From contig NZ_CALXEG010000005.1 in the NCBI RefSeq assembly GCF_944387275.1, positions 21,567 to 85,566 of the forward strand: 64,000 bases of DNA, read 5' to 3'. The DNA comes from an uncultured Pseudoflavonifractor sp. (lineage in GTDB: Bacteria; Bacillota; Clostridia; Oscillospirales; Oscillospiraceae). Position numbers and translations under genes: made by a program. The notes beneath the pieces were generated by a model. That model was not told the origin of the DNA. It did not search any database and saw only the letters and a program-made list of their open reading frames with translations. Below are positions 14,414-22,981 of the stretch, in pieces (within the stretch, counting starts at the first letter, position 1; the number at the start of each line of letters is the position of its first letter).

Positions 14414-16534
14414 TCAGTCCTCCAGGGGAATCCACTCCACCTCGATGGTCAGGCCCCTCTCGTCGTCCCGGAAAACCTCTCCGCCCAGGGCACGGCTGTC
14501 CCTGCCCAGGCGATAGGTCCTGTACTTGCGCCGCCCGCTGGTGCGGGTGACCATGCGGATGCGGTTGCTGCCCGAGGACAGCGCTCCCCTGGCCTCCTTC
14601 ACCGCCTGGACGATGCGCTGCATCCCCATGCTGCCTGAGCCGGGGTCCAGGCTGTTCATGATCAGGGTGTACAGCGTGAACGAGCTGCCCCGGGGCGGGG
14701 CGATGGTCTCCACACTGTACCCGTCGCCGCAGGCGCAGGTGACGGTGAAGTCGCCGGGCAGGCGGAGGGTCCGCTGCCGCAGCACCAGAGCCGCCGCAAT
14801 GAGGGCCGCCAGCACCACCAGAATCAGGGGCAGCCACACCAGCAGGCTGAAGGTGACCTCCACGGTGCCGGGGATGTCCCACACCTGCCCCAGGCTGTCC
14901 ACGGCGTGGACGGTAAAGGCCGCCTCTCCTGTCTGGAGTCCCCGGACGGTAATGACGCCGCCCTCGCCGTGGGTGATGTCCAGCACTTCCTCAGGTGTCC
15001 AGGTGGCGCTCTCCACCGTCAGGGTCACATTGTCCCACCCTGCCAGGAAGCGCTCCGCCAGGTCCACGTCCACCGAGGCCCTGTGGCCCACGGACACCTG
15101 GATGGGCTCGCCGCCCATGGTGAACTCCAGGGTCTGCGCTGTGGTGCGGGCCATCTGTGCGGCGGTCACCGACGCCTCCGCCCGATACCGGCCGGGGGCG
15201 GGGACGGTGAACGTGCCCACAAGGGCGCCCGCCTCCTCGCTGTAGGCCAGGGCTATGGTCTGGCCCTCGCCCCCCGCCTCCGGTGTGACGGTGCAGGAGG
15301 CGCCGCTGAGGGCGGCATAGAACGCCTCGTCCTGGGGCTGGTCCATGTAGAGCACTGTCACCCTGAGGGCGGCACTGCCGCCCTGGATCTGGCTCTCCAT
15401 CTCAAGGGTGATGCCGGTGACGGGCACCAGTGTGACGTCGTAGGACACCGGACCCTCGGTGCCCAGGGTCCAGACGCCCTGCGCCGGGGTCATGATGGTC
15501 AGCAGGGCGTAGCCGTTGCCGCGGACAAGCCGCACCGAGCTGCCGCTCAGGTCCACCTGGCCGCCGCTGGGGTCCCAGAGGCCCAGACCGCCGATGTCGC
15601 CGTCGGATATAATATAGATGTTGGCGCAGAAGATGCCGGGGCTGGTCAGGTCCACGTCGTAGTAGGTCCAGCCCTCCGGCCCCGGCCCCGAGGGGCCCGT
15701 GGGCGGGACGTCCGTACCGGCGGAGCCCATCATCATGCCGAAGATGGCGTTGTAGAAGTCGCTGACCTCCTGGCGGGAGTCGGTGATCAGATAGTTGACA
15801 CGGGAGGCCCCGCCGGCGTCGTTGCTGTCGGGGAGCAGCAGGCCCTCGCCCGACTGGGTGCTGTTGGCAATGTTCCAGATCTCCGCCCGGCCCTGGTCGT
15901 TGATCCGGCCCTGGTAGTTCAGACCCACCACGTAGATCTCGCAGTCCAGCTGCCGGGCCGCCTCCAGGCCCTCGGCCATCATGGCGGCGGAGCGCTCCAT
16001 CCCCTGGGCGGAGAGGGCGTCGGTATAGCCGTCGGTGAAGAGGATGATCATGTTCTTCCGGACGCCGTCCTGGGCGTTTTGGAGCATCTCAGTGCCTGAG
16101 AGCACCGCACGGCCCAGGTCTGTGGCGCCGGTGTTCACCTTATCATAGGTGATGGCGTCGATCTCGCTAGTGAGAAAGGCCACCTCCGCCTCAGTGGTCA
16201 GCTCCACCGGGATGGTCTCTGTCTGGGCCTCTGCGCTGAAGGAGATGACGCCCACCCGGGAGCACCCGCCGTCCCTGCCGGCGGCCTGTGTCATCATGCT
16301 CTCGGCGTAGAGGGAGTTGACGAACATCCCTGCCGCCGATACCGCCAGCCGCTCCGGGTCGGTGGCGTTCATGGAGCCGCTCTTGTCGATGAGCAGGGCG
16401 ATGTTGTAGGGCTGGCTGCCGGTGCTCTCCGCTGCCGCCGCACAGGGCGTTCCCCATCCCAGGCCGCTCCACGCCAGGCAGAGCGCCGCGGCCAGCGCCG
16501 TCAGCGCCAGCCGCACCGTGTCTCGCTTCTTCAT
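14414..16534 (-). CDS. Secreted/membrane von Willebrand factor A protein, first gene of the GTPase operon
   Basis: The 706-residue protein begins with a signal peptide (basic MKKRDTVR then a hydrophobic run to GTPCAAAA, about residue 35). It continues with a von Willebrand A domain whose MIDAS residues are visible: LLIDKSGSMN (D50-S54), NTGATDLGRAV and IILFTDGYTD. Beta-rich extracellular segments follow, then a membrane helix near 562-585 (WLPLILVVLAALIAAALVL) and a cytoplasmic tail of about 120 residues ending EVEWIPLED. The ATG at 16534 has GGAGGAAACC upstream and starts the signal peptide, so 13 extra upstream residues are rejected. It is the only exported member of the operon and is therefore a plausible sensor or docking protein. 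Confidence 0.88.
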   Translation of the reverse strand: MKKRDTVRLALTALAAALCLAWSGLGWGTPCAAAAESTGSQPYNIALLIDKSGSMNATDPERLAVSAAGMFVNSLYAESMMTQAAGRDGGCSRVGVISFSAEAQTETIPVELTTEAEVAFLTSEIDAITYDKVNTGATDLGRAVLSGTEMLQNAQDGVRKNMIILFTDGYTDALSAQGMERSAAMMAEGLEAARQLDCEIYVVGLNYQGRINDQGRAEIWNIANSTQSGEGLLLPDSNDAGGASRVNYLITDSRQEVSDFYNAIFGMMMGSAGTDVPPTGPSGPGPEGWTYYDVDLTSPGIFCANIYIISDGDIGGLGLWDPSGGQVDLSGSSVRLVRGNGYALLTIMTPAQGVWTLGTEGPVSYDVTLVPVTGITLEMESQIQGGSAALRVTVLYMDQPQDEAFYAALSGASCTVTPEAGGEGQTIALAYSEEAGALVGTFTVPAPGRYRAEASVTAAQMARTTAQTLEFTMGGEPIQVSVGHRASVDVDLAERFLAGWDNVTLTVESATWTPEEVLDITHGEGGVITVRGLQTGEAAFTVHAVDSLGQVWDIPGTVEVTFSLLVWLPLILVVLAALIAAALVLRQRTLRLPGDFTVTCACGDGYSVETIAPPRGSSFTLYTLIMNSLDPGSGSMGMQRIVQAVKEARGALSSGSNRIRMVTRTSGRRKYRTYRLGRDSRALGGEVFRDDERGLTIEVEWIPLED

Positions 16535-16760
16535 TTCGGTTTCCTCCTTTATATTCCGCTCTCCGCGTCTCACGCTGTCTGTACTTTGTTCTTTGTCACA
16601 AAAAACGGAGTCTCCCTCCCATTGTCACGGCTCGTCCCGGAAAAAAAGATAAAATTTTTCCCCATCGCCGTGACAATCCCGCGCCTCCCCCGTTATCCTG
16701 TACAAAGGCCGGTGCCCCGGCCCATCACGCCGGCTCGCCGGCAAAAGGAGTGGATTTTTC

Positions 16761-17951
16761 ATGAAACGCATGCTTTCTTTCTCTCTCGCCGCCGCCCTCT
16801 TCCTCCCCCTGCTGCTGTGCAGCGGCTGCGCCCCCTTGGGCCTGTTCCGCTCCGGCGCTTCCCCCGCTCCCTCCCAGGCTCCCGTGCTCTCCCAGCCCAC
16901 CGCCCAGCCCATCGTCTCCGACAACGCCCCCAAACCCGATATGCGCTACTGCCGGCAGCAGCTCAGCGGAGCGGAACTGGAGCTCTATCTCCGGGTGCTG
17001 GACGCCGTCCAGAACGCGGAGCCCACCATCACCGAGACCAGCTTTGACAGAGACACCCTGAGCCGAATGGTGGACTATGTGCGCGCCGACTACCCGGAGC
17101 TCTTCTGGCTGCTGGGTACGGACACCCTCACCACCACCATGATCGGCGGAGTCCCCACCGAGATAACCCTCACTTTCCGGTACAGCATAGACGCCGCCGA
17201 CCTGCCCGCGGCCACTGCGCAGGTGGAGGCCGCCGCCCAGGAGTGTCTCAGCGGCATCGACCCCGCCTGGAGCGACTACGACAAGATTAAGGCGGTGTAT
17301 GACTGGATCGTCCGCCGGACGGAGTACGACCCGGACGCCAACGACCAGAGCCTGTACACCGTCCTGGTCAGCGGCCGCGGGGTGTGCGCCGGGTACGCCA
17401 AGGCCACCCAGTACCTGCTCAACCAGCTGGGCATTCCCTGCACCTATGTGACAGGCACGGTCCGGGGCGCCGGCCACGGCTGGAACCTGGTGTGGGCGGA
17501 GGGCGCCTGGTACTATCTGGACCCCACCTGGGGCGACCCCCTCTTCTCCGACGGCGAGCAGGACCCGGACTACGTGTCTTATAACTACTTCTGCGTCACC
17601 ACCGACGAGCTGTTCAGGACCCACACGCCGGACGACCTCTTCCCCCTCCCCGTGTGCACCGCCACGGCCTGCAACTACTTTGTCCGCAGCGGCCTGCTGC
17701 TGGACGGGTACGACTACGACGCCGTGCTGGAAATCCTTCGTCAGGCTGTGAACGAGGGGCGGGACGCCACGATCCGCTTCTCCTCCGCCCAGGCTCTGGA
17801 ACAGGCCGACCACGCCCTAACCGGAGAGTACAAGCTCTTTGACATGCTAAAGGAGATCGACGGCGGCTCCGGCGTGCTGGACACCAGCGTGATCCACCAC
17901 AGCGTGGACGAGGAGCTGAACATCTTCAACGTCTACTTCACCTTCCGGTGA
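16761..17951 (+). CDS. Transglutaminase-like lipoprotein
   Basis: This 396-residue exported protein has a signal peptide and a lipobox-like end (CSGC, acylated Cys about 23; Cys at -3 is slightly unusual), then a Pro/Ser/Ala linker. The transglutaminase core has all three catalytic residues: Cys209 in SGRGVCAGYA, His239 in GAGHGWNLVW and Asp254 in YYLDPTWGD. Such domains act as proteases or crosslinkers on cell-surface proteins; the exact reaction is unknown. The gene is divergent from the von Willebrand A gene with 226 bases between, so a functional link is possible but unproven. The ribosome site is AAAAGGAG. Confidence 0.88.
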   Translation: MKRMLSFSLAAALFLPLLLCSGCAPLGLFRSGASPAPSQAPVLSQPTAQPIVSDNAPKPDMRYCRQQLSGAELELYLRVLDAVQNAEPTITETSFDRDTLSRMVDYVRADYPELFWLLGTDTLTTTMIGGVPTEITLTFRYSIDAADLPAATAQVEAAAQECLSGIDPAWSDYDKIKAVYDWIVRRTEYDPDANDQSLYTVLVSGRGVCAGYAKATQYLLNQLGIPCTYVTGTVRGAGHGWNLVWAEGAWYYLDPTWGDPLFSDGEQDPDYVSYNYFCVTTDELFRTHTPDDLFPLPVCTATACNYFVRSGLLLDGYDYDAVLEILRQAVNEGRDATIRFSSAQALEQADHALTGEYKLFDMLKEIDGGSGVLDTSVIHHSVDEELNIFNVYFTFR

Positions 17952-18034
17952 GCCGACCCGACGGCACAGCGCAAGGAGCCACACATGGGAACGCAGACTA
18001 TATCTCCAGGGACTGCCGCATATAAGAGGAGGTC

Positions 18035-18544
18035 ATGTTCATGATGCTGAAACGGGAGCTGCTCCGGCTGGGGCTGTGCGCCGCCGCAGGGCTGGTCATC
18101 GGCCTGCTGTGCGCCGGACTCAAGGCCATGGTGCCCTGCGCCTTTTATGCCGTGGGCCTGTTCTACGGCATCCGCTTTGTGCTGCCCGCCCTGCTGGGCG
18201 CGCTCAAGACCTTCGCCAACGCGGGCATCCTGTCCATCGTGTTCAAAAATCCCATCGGTATCCTGGTCCTGGCCCTGCTCTGCCTGCTGGTAGTGAGCGT
18301 CATCATCGCCGTGGCCTGGGTCGCGGGGGTGGTCTTTGCCGCCATCCGGCTGTGGCGGGCCTGGCAGGCGGACCGGGCCATGGGTACCCCCTTCCAGCCC
18401 CGCTTTCCTCCCTCCGGCCGTTCCCGGCCCAAAGCCGGGAGCGGCGCCCAGTCCCCAGGCGGATGGGACGCCAGCGGATGGGACGCCAGCGGATGGGACT
18501 CCGGCGGAGACGGCGGATGGAACAGCGGCGGATGGGACGACTAA
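18035..18544 (+). CDS. Small membrane protein with Gly-Trp-Asp repeat tail
   Basis: The 169-residue protein has two to three membrane helices (LGLCAAAGLVIGLLCAGL; the VGLFYGIRFVLPALLGAL region; IGILVLALLCLLVVSVIIAVAW). A basic loop follows, and the tail repeats GWDASGWDASGWDSGG and ends NSGGWDD. The start ATG-TTC-ATG-ATG follows AGGAGGTC; either the first or second ATG is possible. I recognise no family. W/G/D repeats of this sort often bind other proteins or lipids. It lies 83 bases after the transglutaminase gene on the same strand and precedes a strong terminator, so the two are probably an operon. Confidence 0.75.
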   Translation: MFMMLKRELLRLGLCAAAGLVIGLLCAGLKAMVPCAFYAVGLFYGIRFVLPALLGALKTFANAGILSIVFKNPIGILVLALLCLLVVSVIIAVAWVAGVVFAAIRLWRAWQADRAMGTPFQPRFPPSGRSRPKAGSGAQSPGGWDASGWDASGWDSGGDGGWNSGGWDD

Positions 18545-18545
18545 A

Positions 18546-18593
18546 AAACAGCAGCCCGGCAGGCCAATGGCCTGACAGGCTGCTGTTTTTGCA
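18546..18593. terminator. Bidirectional terminator
   Basis: AACAGCAGCC pairs with GGCTGCTGTT around an inner CAGGCC/GGCCTG stem, with TTTTTG on the plus strand and TTTTTTAG on the minus strand. It separates the repeat-tail protein from DUF6514. Confidence 0.88.
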
Positions 18594-18673
18594 GGTTATA
18601 GCGTGTGTTTCAGCAGTTCATGTTGTTGTACCAAGGAAGGGACAGGCGCAAAGAGAGCCCCTGACTGCGTTGC

Positions 18674-18946
18674 TTACAGCCAGTCCTCCACCACGTCGCG
18701 CAGAGAGGCGGGGGTAACTGCATTGCGGGTCAGGAGCTCCATCAGCTCGTCGATCCGGGCGGCGCTGGTGGTGATGTTGGGCAGGTCTACGCGTTTGCCG
18801 TCAGACTCCGCGATGCCCACGCCGTAGCTCTCACAGGCAAAGCTGCCGCCCACCTCCATCTGGTCGATCAGGATGTAGTAATCGCAGCGGACGGCCCGCC
18901 CATCCTCGCCCTGTTCCTCCCGGGTACCTACAAACATTTCCCTCAT
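18674..18946 (-). CDS. DUF6514 family protein
   Basis: This 90-residue cytoplasmic protein contains YYILIDQMEVGGSFACESYG and ends with PASLRDVVEDWL. The pattern of an N-terminal strand pair (a Tyr-rich sensor-like strand, VGIAESDG) followed by a short helical end matches the DUF6514 family common in Clostridia; its function is unknown. The start chosen has GGAGG ten bases upstream; an in-frame extension of ten residues has no ribosome site. It stands alone. Confidence 0.8.
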   Translation of the reverse strand: MREMFVGTREEQGEDGRAVRCDYYILIDQMEVGGSFACESYGVGIAESDGKRVDLPNITTSAARIDELMELLTRNAVTPASLRDVVEDWL

Positions 18947-19319
18947 CTTGCGTTTTCCTCCTTTGCTTTTACACACTGGCTACATTATATTGTACTATCC
19001 AATAATTAGAAAGGGTAATATTTCGCACTTTTCGACCGCCCAGCCGGTATTATGTTGCCTTCCGCTGCTATCGGTAAACCTGATTCCCGCCGCGGAGGGC
19101 GAAGGCGCGCGTTTTATGGGGATTTTTGTCGAGAAAAACTTTCCCCTTACGGTATATCTTCCCTCTTGCATCGGTATATTTTCCCGGGAAATACCGGTTA
19201 CTCTCTATATAAACCCCCACTTTTATTCTATTTTTTTCTATTTTTGTATATTTATATAAAATTATATAATATTAAACATTTTTGTAGAATTAAGTCATTT
19301 TAAAAGGATTTTTGACTGC
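18947..19319. other. AT-rich intergenic spacer
   Basis: The spacer holds a TATAAT-like box on the minus strand near 18980-18990 that could serve DUF6514, with a poor -35. From 19200 to 19319 it is strongly AT-rich. Short open frames here look like shadows and have no ribosome site. I see nothing else. Confidence 0.4.
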
Positions 19320-19359
19320 AAAAAACGGCGCTTCCGCTCACACGGAAGCGCCGTTTTTT
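19320..19359. terminator. Terminator after the EamA transporter
   Basis: A perfect 11-bp stem (CGGCGCTTCCG and its complement) is flanked by six A and six T, so it can act on both strands. It sits just after the stop of the minus-strand transporter gene. Confidence 0.88.
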
Positions 19360-19364
19360 GTCTC

Positions 19365-20231
19365 CTATTCCGCCCTGGTGTAGAGAAGCACGCCGGCAAG
19401 CACCAACACGCCGCCCGCCGCCTGTGCCGGCCCGGGCAGCTCCCCGAACAGGGGCACTGCCAGCACGGTGGCAAACACCGGCTCGCACAGCTTGACCGCC
19501 GACACATAGGAGGGACTGAGGTATTTCAGGCTCCAGCTGAACAGGCTGTGGCCCAGCAGGGTGCACACTACCGCCAGCAGCAGGCCGATGATCCACTCCC
19601 TGGGCGGGTACCCCGCCACCGGCGTGCCGGTGAACAGGTCCAGGACCAGCAGGGTGAGAAAGCTGGACAGGTAGGTGAAGAAGGTGTACACCGTGGTGGA
19701 CATGTGGCCCCGCTCCACCCGTCCGATGAGGGTGTACAGGGCCACAAACACCGCCCCGGCCAGGCTCAGCAGGTCGCCGTACAGGGCGCCGCTGCCTCCG
19801 CCGCCGTCGGACAGGGCCAGCACCACGCTGCCGCCAAAGGCCAGGGCAATGGCCGCCACCCCCAGCTTTGGAATTTTCCCTTTCAGGAAGAGGGCAAAGC
19901 CCAGGGCGCAGAAGATGACCTCGGTGCTCACCAGCACGGTGGAGCTGGCCACCGAGGTCCACCGGAGGGACTCGAACCAGCTGGCAAAGTGGAGGGCCAG
20001 CAAGGCCCCGCTGGCGGCGCAGGAGAGGATGTCCCGCCGGTTCAGCGCCTTGAACTCTTCCCGATGCTTCAGCAGCAGCACCGGCAGCAGCAATACCACG
20101 GTCCAGCCCAGGCGGCAGGTGGCGGTGAAGAGGGAGGGCGCCTGGGACCAGCGGACAAAGAAGGAGGAAAAGGCCGCCCCCAGCACCCCCAGGAACAGCA
20201 CCGCCTTGGGACTGGCGGCCAGCTTGGTCAT
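19365..20231 (-). CDS. EamA-family (drug/metabolite) transporter
   Basis: This is a 288-residue protein of about ten membrane helices in two EamA repeats. The first repeat contains FSSFFVRWSQAPSLF, ALLALHFASWFESLRWTSVA and STEVIFCALGFALF. The second contains GALYGDLLSLAGAVFVALYT, WIIGLLLAVVCTLLGHSLF and KLCEPVFATVLAVPLFGE. Length and repeat spacing are normal for the family, which exports or imports small metabolites; the substrate cannot be read from sequence. The ATG is preceded by CAGGTG. The gene starts right after the terminator of the gene upstream on the same strand, so it has its own short promoter region or depends on readthrough. Confidence 0.92.
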   Translation of the reverse strand: MTKLAASPKAVLFLGVLGAAFSSFFVRWSQAPSLFTATCRLGWTVVLLLPVLLLKHREEFKALNRRDILSCAASGALLALHFASWFESLRWTSVASSTVLVSTEVIFCALGFALFLKGKIPKLGVAAIALAFGGSVVLALSDGGGGSGALYGDLLSLAGAVFVALYTLIGRVERGHMSTTVYTFFTYLSSFLTLLVLDLFTGTPVAGYPPREWIIGLLLAVVCTLLGHSLFSWSLKYLSPSYVSAVKLCEPVFATVLAVPLFGELPGPAQAAGGVLVLAGVLLYTRAE

Positions 20232-20253
20232 AGGTCAACACCTGTTTCGTAAA

Positions 20254-20285
20254 AAATGGACGGACGCGGCTGCGTCCGTCCATTT
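20254..20285 (-). terminator. Terminator after the DHHW protein gene
   Basis: A perfect 14-bp stem (AAATGGACGGACGC and its complement, loop of four) is followed on the minus strand by TTTTTTACG. Confidence 0.85.
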
Positions 20286-20326
20286 ATGATACCTTAAAAT
20301 GCAGGCGCTGGCAAGGCCGCGCCAGC

Positions 20327-21484
20327 TCAGGGCTGGCGGAGGGTGAACAGGTTGGTGTCGGTGACGAAGTTAGACACGCTGTAGAGCACCACGGCCATGT
20401 CGATGTCGTTGTCCTTGATATACTGGGGGATGGAGTAGCGGTAGTAGCGCAGGTCGATGAGGTGGATCTCAGAGAAGTGCTGGGTCAGGAAGGGCACCAG
20501 GCTGTCGGTGTAGGAGTCCCGCAGGAGGAGGATCTTGGGGCCGTCCACGTTGGGGTTCTTGATGACGCCCAGGGACTGGTTGCCGCCCATGAAGAAGGTG
20601 TACTTGTCCTTGATGTCCAGGCGGTCCCAGTTGTACAGTGCGCCCTCCTCCGGCTCGCCGGTGAACCAGGAGGTGACCTCCACGCCGGGGTCGGGGACAT
20701 AGATGTCGATGTCGTCAGGCTTGACCCAGCGGACGCCGGAGGTGGAGAACACAGTGCCGTAGAAGCTGTCGGACACGGTCTGCTTGGTGTAGCTGTCCAG
20801 GGGCACGGGCTCCATGCCCAGGGCGTTCATCAGGGAGACATAGCCGTAATAGGCGCCCAGGCTGGTCCAGTGGTGGTCGGTGCGGTAGAAGATGTCCTGG
20901 TCCCTGTGGTCCCACAGCTGCTGATAGCTGTCGTACCAGATGGCGTCACTGCTGGCCTGGATGCCGTCGATGACCGCCTTCTGGTCGGCGTTGGGGGCGC
21001 CCTCGGGCAGCCGGTCGGCCCAGATGGACACGGCGCCGGGGATGAGGGACATGTACACCGGCACGCCGGCGTTGGCCACGAACTGGTTCACATAGCCCAC
21101 GTTGGTGTCCACCCGCTTCTGGTCGGGCTGGTCAAAGCGGGTGATGAGGGTGTCCTTGTCGCAGAAGTAGACGCCGTTGTTCTCCTGCTTGCCGGACAGC
21201 CGCTCAGAGGTGGACTTGAGGGCCACCCAGTTGTCCCGCAGGATGAACTGGTCGTTGCAGTAGGTCTCAAACTGGCTCATAAAGGTGCCGTTGAAGAAGT
21301 CGCCGCTGTTCTCCACCGGCCAGGCCAGCTTGAAGTCGGAGGCCTCCAGGGTGGGCAGCTGCTGGAGGGACCGGTTCTCCAGCTCGGAGGTCTCCCGGTC
21401 GGGCGACAGGGCGGTGGCGGTGGTCAGAACGCCCAGGAACACGCAGAACAGCGCAGTGATGAAAATACAGTATTTCTTGGTCAT
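20327..21484 (-). CDS. DHHW-motif protein (AlgJ/AlgX-like acyl transfer partner)
   Basis: This 385-residue exported protein has an N-terminal membrane/signal segment (YCIFITALFCVFLGVLTTATA). The namesake motif lies in FYRTDHHWTSLG (Asp203-Trp206), and a Ser-containing ILLLRDSYTDSLV near residue 313 recalls the SGNH-like catalytic set of AlgJ/AlgX relatives. Such proteins complete acyl transfer onto extracellular polysaccharides after an MBOAT protein has moved the acyl group across the membrane. The gene lies 16 bases after the MBOAT gene, which supports this role. It ends at a strong terminator. Confidence 0.9.
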   Translation of the reverse strand: MTKKYCIFITALFCVFLGVLTTATALSPDRETSELENRSLQQLPTLEASDFKLAWPVENSGDFFNGTFMSQFETYCNDQFILRDNWVALKSTSERLSGKQENNGVYFCDKDTLITRFDQPDQKRVDTNVGYVNQFVANAGVPVYMSLIPGAVSIWADRLPEGAPNADQKAVIDGIQASSDAIWYDSYQQLWDHRDQDIFYRTDHHWTSLGAYYGYVSLMNALGMEPVPLDSYTKQTVSDSFYGTVFSTSGVRWVKPDDIDIYVPDPGVEVTSWFTGEPEEGALYNWDRLDIKDKYTFFMGGNQSLGVIKNPNVDGPKILLLRDSYTDSLVPFLTQHFSEIHLIDLRYYRYSIPQYIKDNDIDMAVVLYSVSNFVTDTNLFTLRQP

Positions 21485-21500
21485 GGCGATTACCTCCGGC

Positions 21501-22904
21501 TCAGAATCGGAAATAGAGGAAGGGGTTGTAGGTGGCGTCCACCAGGTAGGCCGTGCACAGGGTCAGACCCCCCAGCAGCAGGATGGGCAGCACGATCTTG
21601 ACCGCCTTCTGCGGGGTCTTCTCCCACACCCGGACCGCCAGGGGCGTGGAGGCCACGGCGGCCACCAGCAGCATGGGCAGGTAGGAGCGCAGGTAGTACC
21701 AGACGGCGCTGTCGGCCAGGCCGCCGCCCGCGGAGCCGAACATGGCGGCCAGATAGGCGCCCATCTGGCCAAAGTCCTCCAGGGCGAACAGGGCCCAGGA
21801 CACCAGCAGGAAGAAGAGGGTGTACAGGTGCTGCACCACAGCGGGGGCCTTTTTCAGCACGTTGAGGAGGAATGCCTTCTCGATGATGAGCATGACGGCG
21901 AAGTAGAGGCCCCAGAGGAGGAAGTTCCAGCTGGCCCCGTGCCAGATACCTGTGGCGGCCCACACCACCAGCAGGTTGAAGAACAGCCGGGGCTTGCTCA
22001 CCCGGTTGCCCCCCAGGGGGATATACATATACTCCCGGAACCAGGAGCCCAGGGAGATATGCCACCGCCGCCAGAACTCGGTGAGGGACTTGGAGATATA
22101 GGGGTAGTTGAAGTTGCGCATGAACTCAAACCCCAGCATCCGGCCCAGGCCCACCGCCATGTCGGAGTAGCCGGAGAAGTCGAAGTAAATCTGGAATGCA
22201 AAGGCCACCATGCCCAGCCAGGCGCCCGCGGTGGTGAGCTGGTCGGTGGGCATGGCCTTGTAGGCGTCCCACAGCATGCCCAGGTTGTTGGCCAGCAGCA
22301 CCTTTTTCGCCAGGCCCACCACAAAGACCTGCACGCCGGAGGCAAACTGCTCCACGTGGTACTCCCGGTGGTCAATCTGGTCCCCCAGGTCCTTGTACTT
22401 GATGATGGGGCCGGCGATGAGCTGGGGGAAGAGGGTGACGAAGGTGCCGAAGTTGATGATGCTGTGCTGGGCCTTGGCGTCTCCCCGGTACACGTCGATG
22501 GTGTAGCTCATGGTCTGGAAGGTGTAGAAGGAGATGCCGATAGGCAGGCTCAGCCCCAACACGGGCATGAACCCGATGCCCAGGTTCTGGAGGGTACCGG
22601 CGATAAAGTCCCAGTACTTGAAGAAGAACAGCAGCAGCAGGTTGAGGAACACCGATGAGGCCACCGCCATCCTTGCGCCTTTGTCGTTGCCTTTGGCCTT
22701 GCACTTCTCCACCAGCATGCCGTGGGTGTAGTCGATGGCGATGGAGGCGAACATGATGACGATATAGACCGGCTCGCCCCAGCCGTAGAAGATCAGGTTA
22801 AAGACCAGCAGAACGGCGTTGCGCCATTTCACCGGTGTGAGATAGTGGACGATCAGTACAATGGGCAGATAAAAGAACAGAAAAAATACGCTGGAAAAAA
22901 CCAA
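21501..22904 (-). CDS. MBOAT-family O-acyltransferase (AlgI/DltB-like)
   Basis: This 467-residue polytopic protein begins MVFSSVFFLFFYLP, typical of AlgI-type proteins. It contains LPIGISFYTFQTMSYTID, FPQLIAGPIIKY, FDFSGYSDMAVGLGRMLGF and FWRRWHISLGSWFREYMYIP. The likely catalytic His is in TGIWHGASWNFLLWG. All family landmarks are intact. It should pass acyl groups from the cytoplasm to a surface glycan or teichoic acid. It sits between a DUF4358 lipoprotein gene and the DHHW gene, a combination that recurs in gut Clostridia. Confidence 0.95.
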   Translation of the reverse strand: MVFSSVFFLFFYLPIVLIVHYLTPVKWRNAVLLVFNLIFYGWGEPVYIVIMFASIAIDYTHGMLVEKCKAKGNDKGARMAVASSVFLNLLLLFFFKYWDFIAGTLQNLGIGFMPVLGLSLPIGISFYTFQTMSYTIDVYRGDAKAQHSIINFGTFVTLFPQLIAGPIIKYKDLGDQIDHREYHVEQFASGVQVFVVGLAKKVLLANNLGMLWDAYKAMPTDQLTTAGAWLGMVAFAFQIYFDFSGYSDMAVGLGRMLGFEFMRNFNYPYISKSLTEFWRRWHISLGSWFREYMYIPLGGNRVSKPRLFFNLLVVWAATGIWHGASWNFLLWGLYFAVMLIIEKAFLLNVLKKAPAVVQHLYTLFFLLVSWALFALEDFGQMGAYLAAMFGSAGGGLADSAVWYYLRSYLPMLLVAAVASTPLAVRVWEKTPQKAVKIVLPILLLGGLTLCTAYLVDATYNPFLYFRF

Positions 22905-22981
22905 TCCTAACCCTCCCGCCAGAGTATTGGGGGCGGACAGCTGGCGTCACGCCCACTCTGGTATGTTGCCCGAAACGGGCG

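Noticed and set aside
4719..14638. Long plus-strand frames (about 800-1230 residues) opposite the GTPase operon
   Set aside because: They are Pro/Gln/Leu-rich and motif-free, while the minus strand encodes P-loop, tubulin and von Willebrand A motifs with good ribosome sites.
18948..19303. Short plus-strand frames in the spacer between DUF6514 and the EamA gene
   Set aside because: They run through AT-rich noncoding DNA, overlap each other in different frames and lack ribosome sites.
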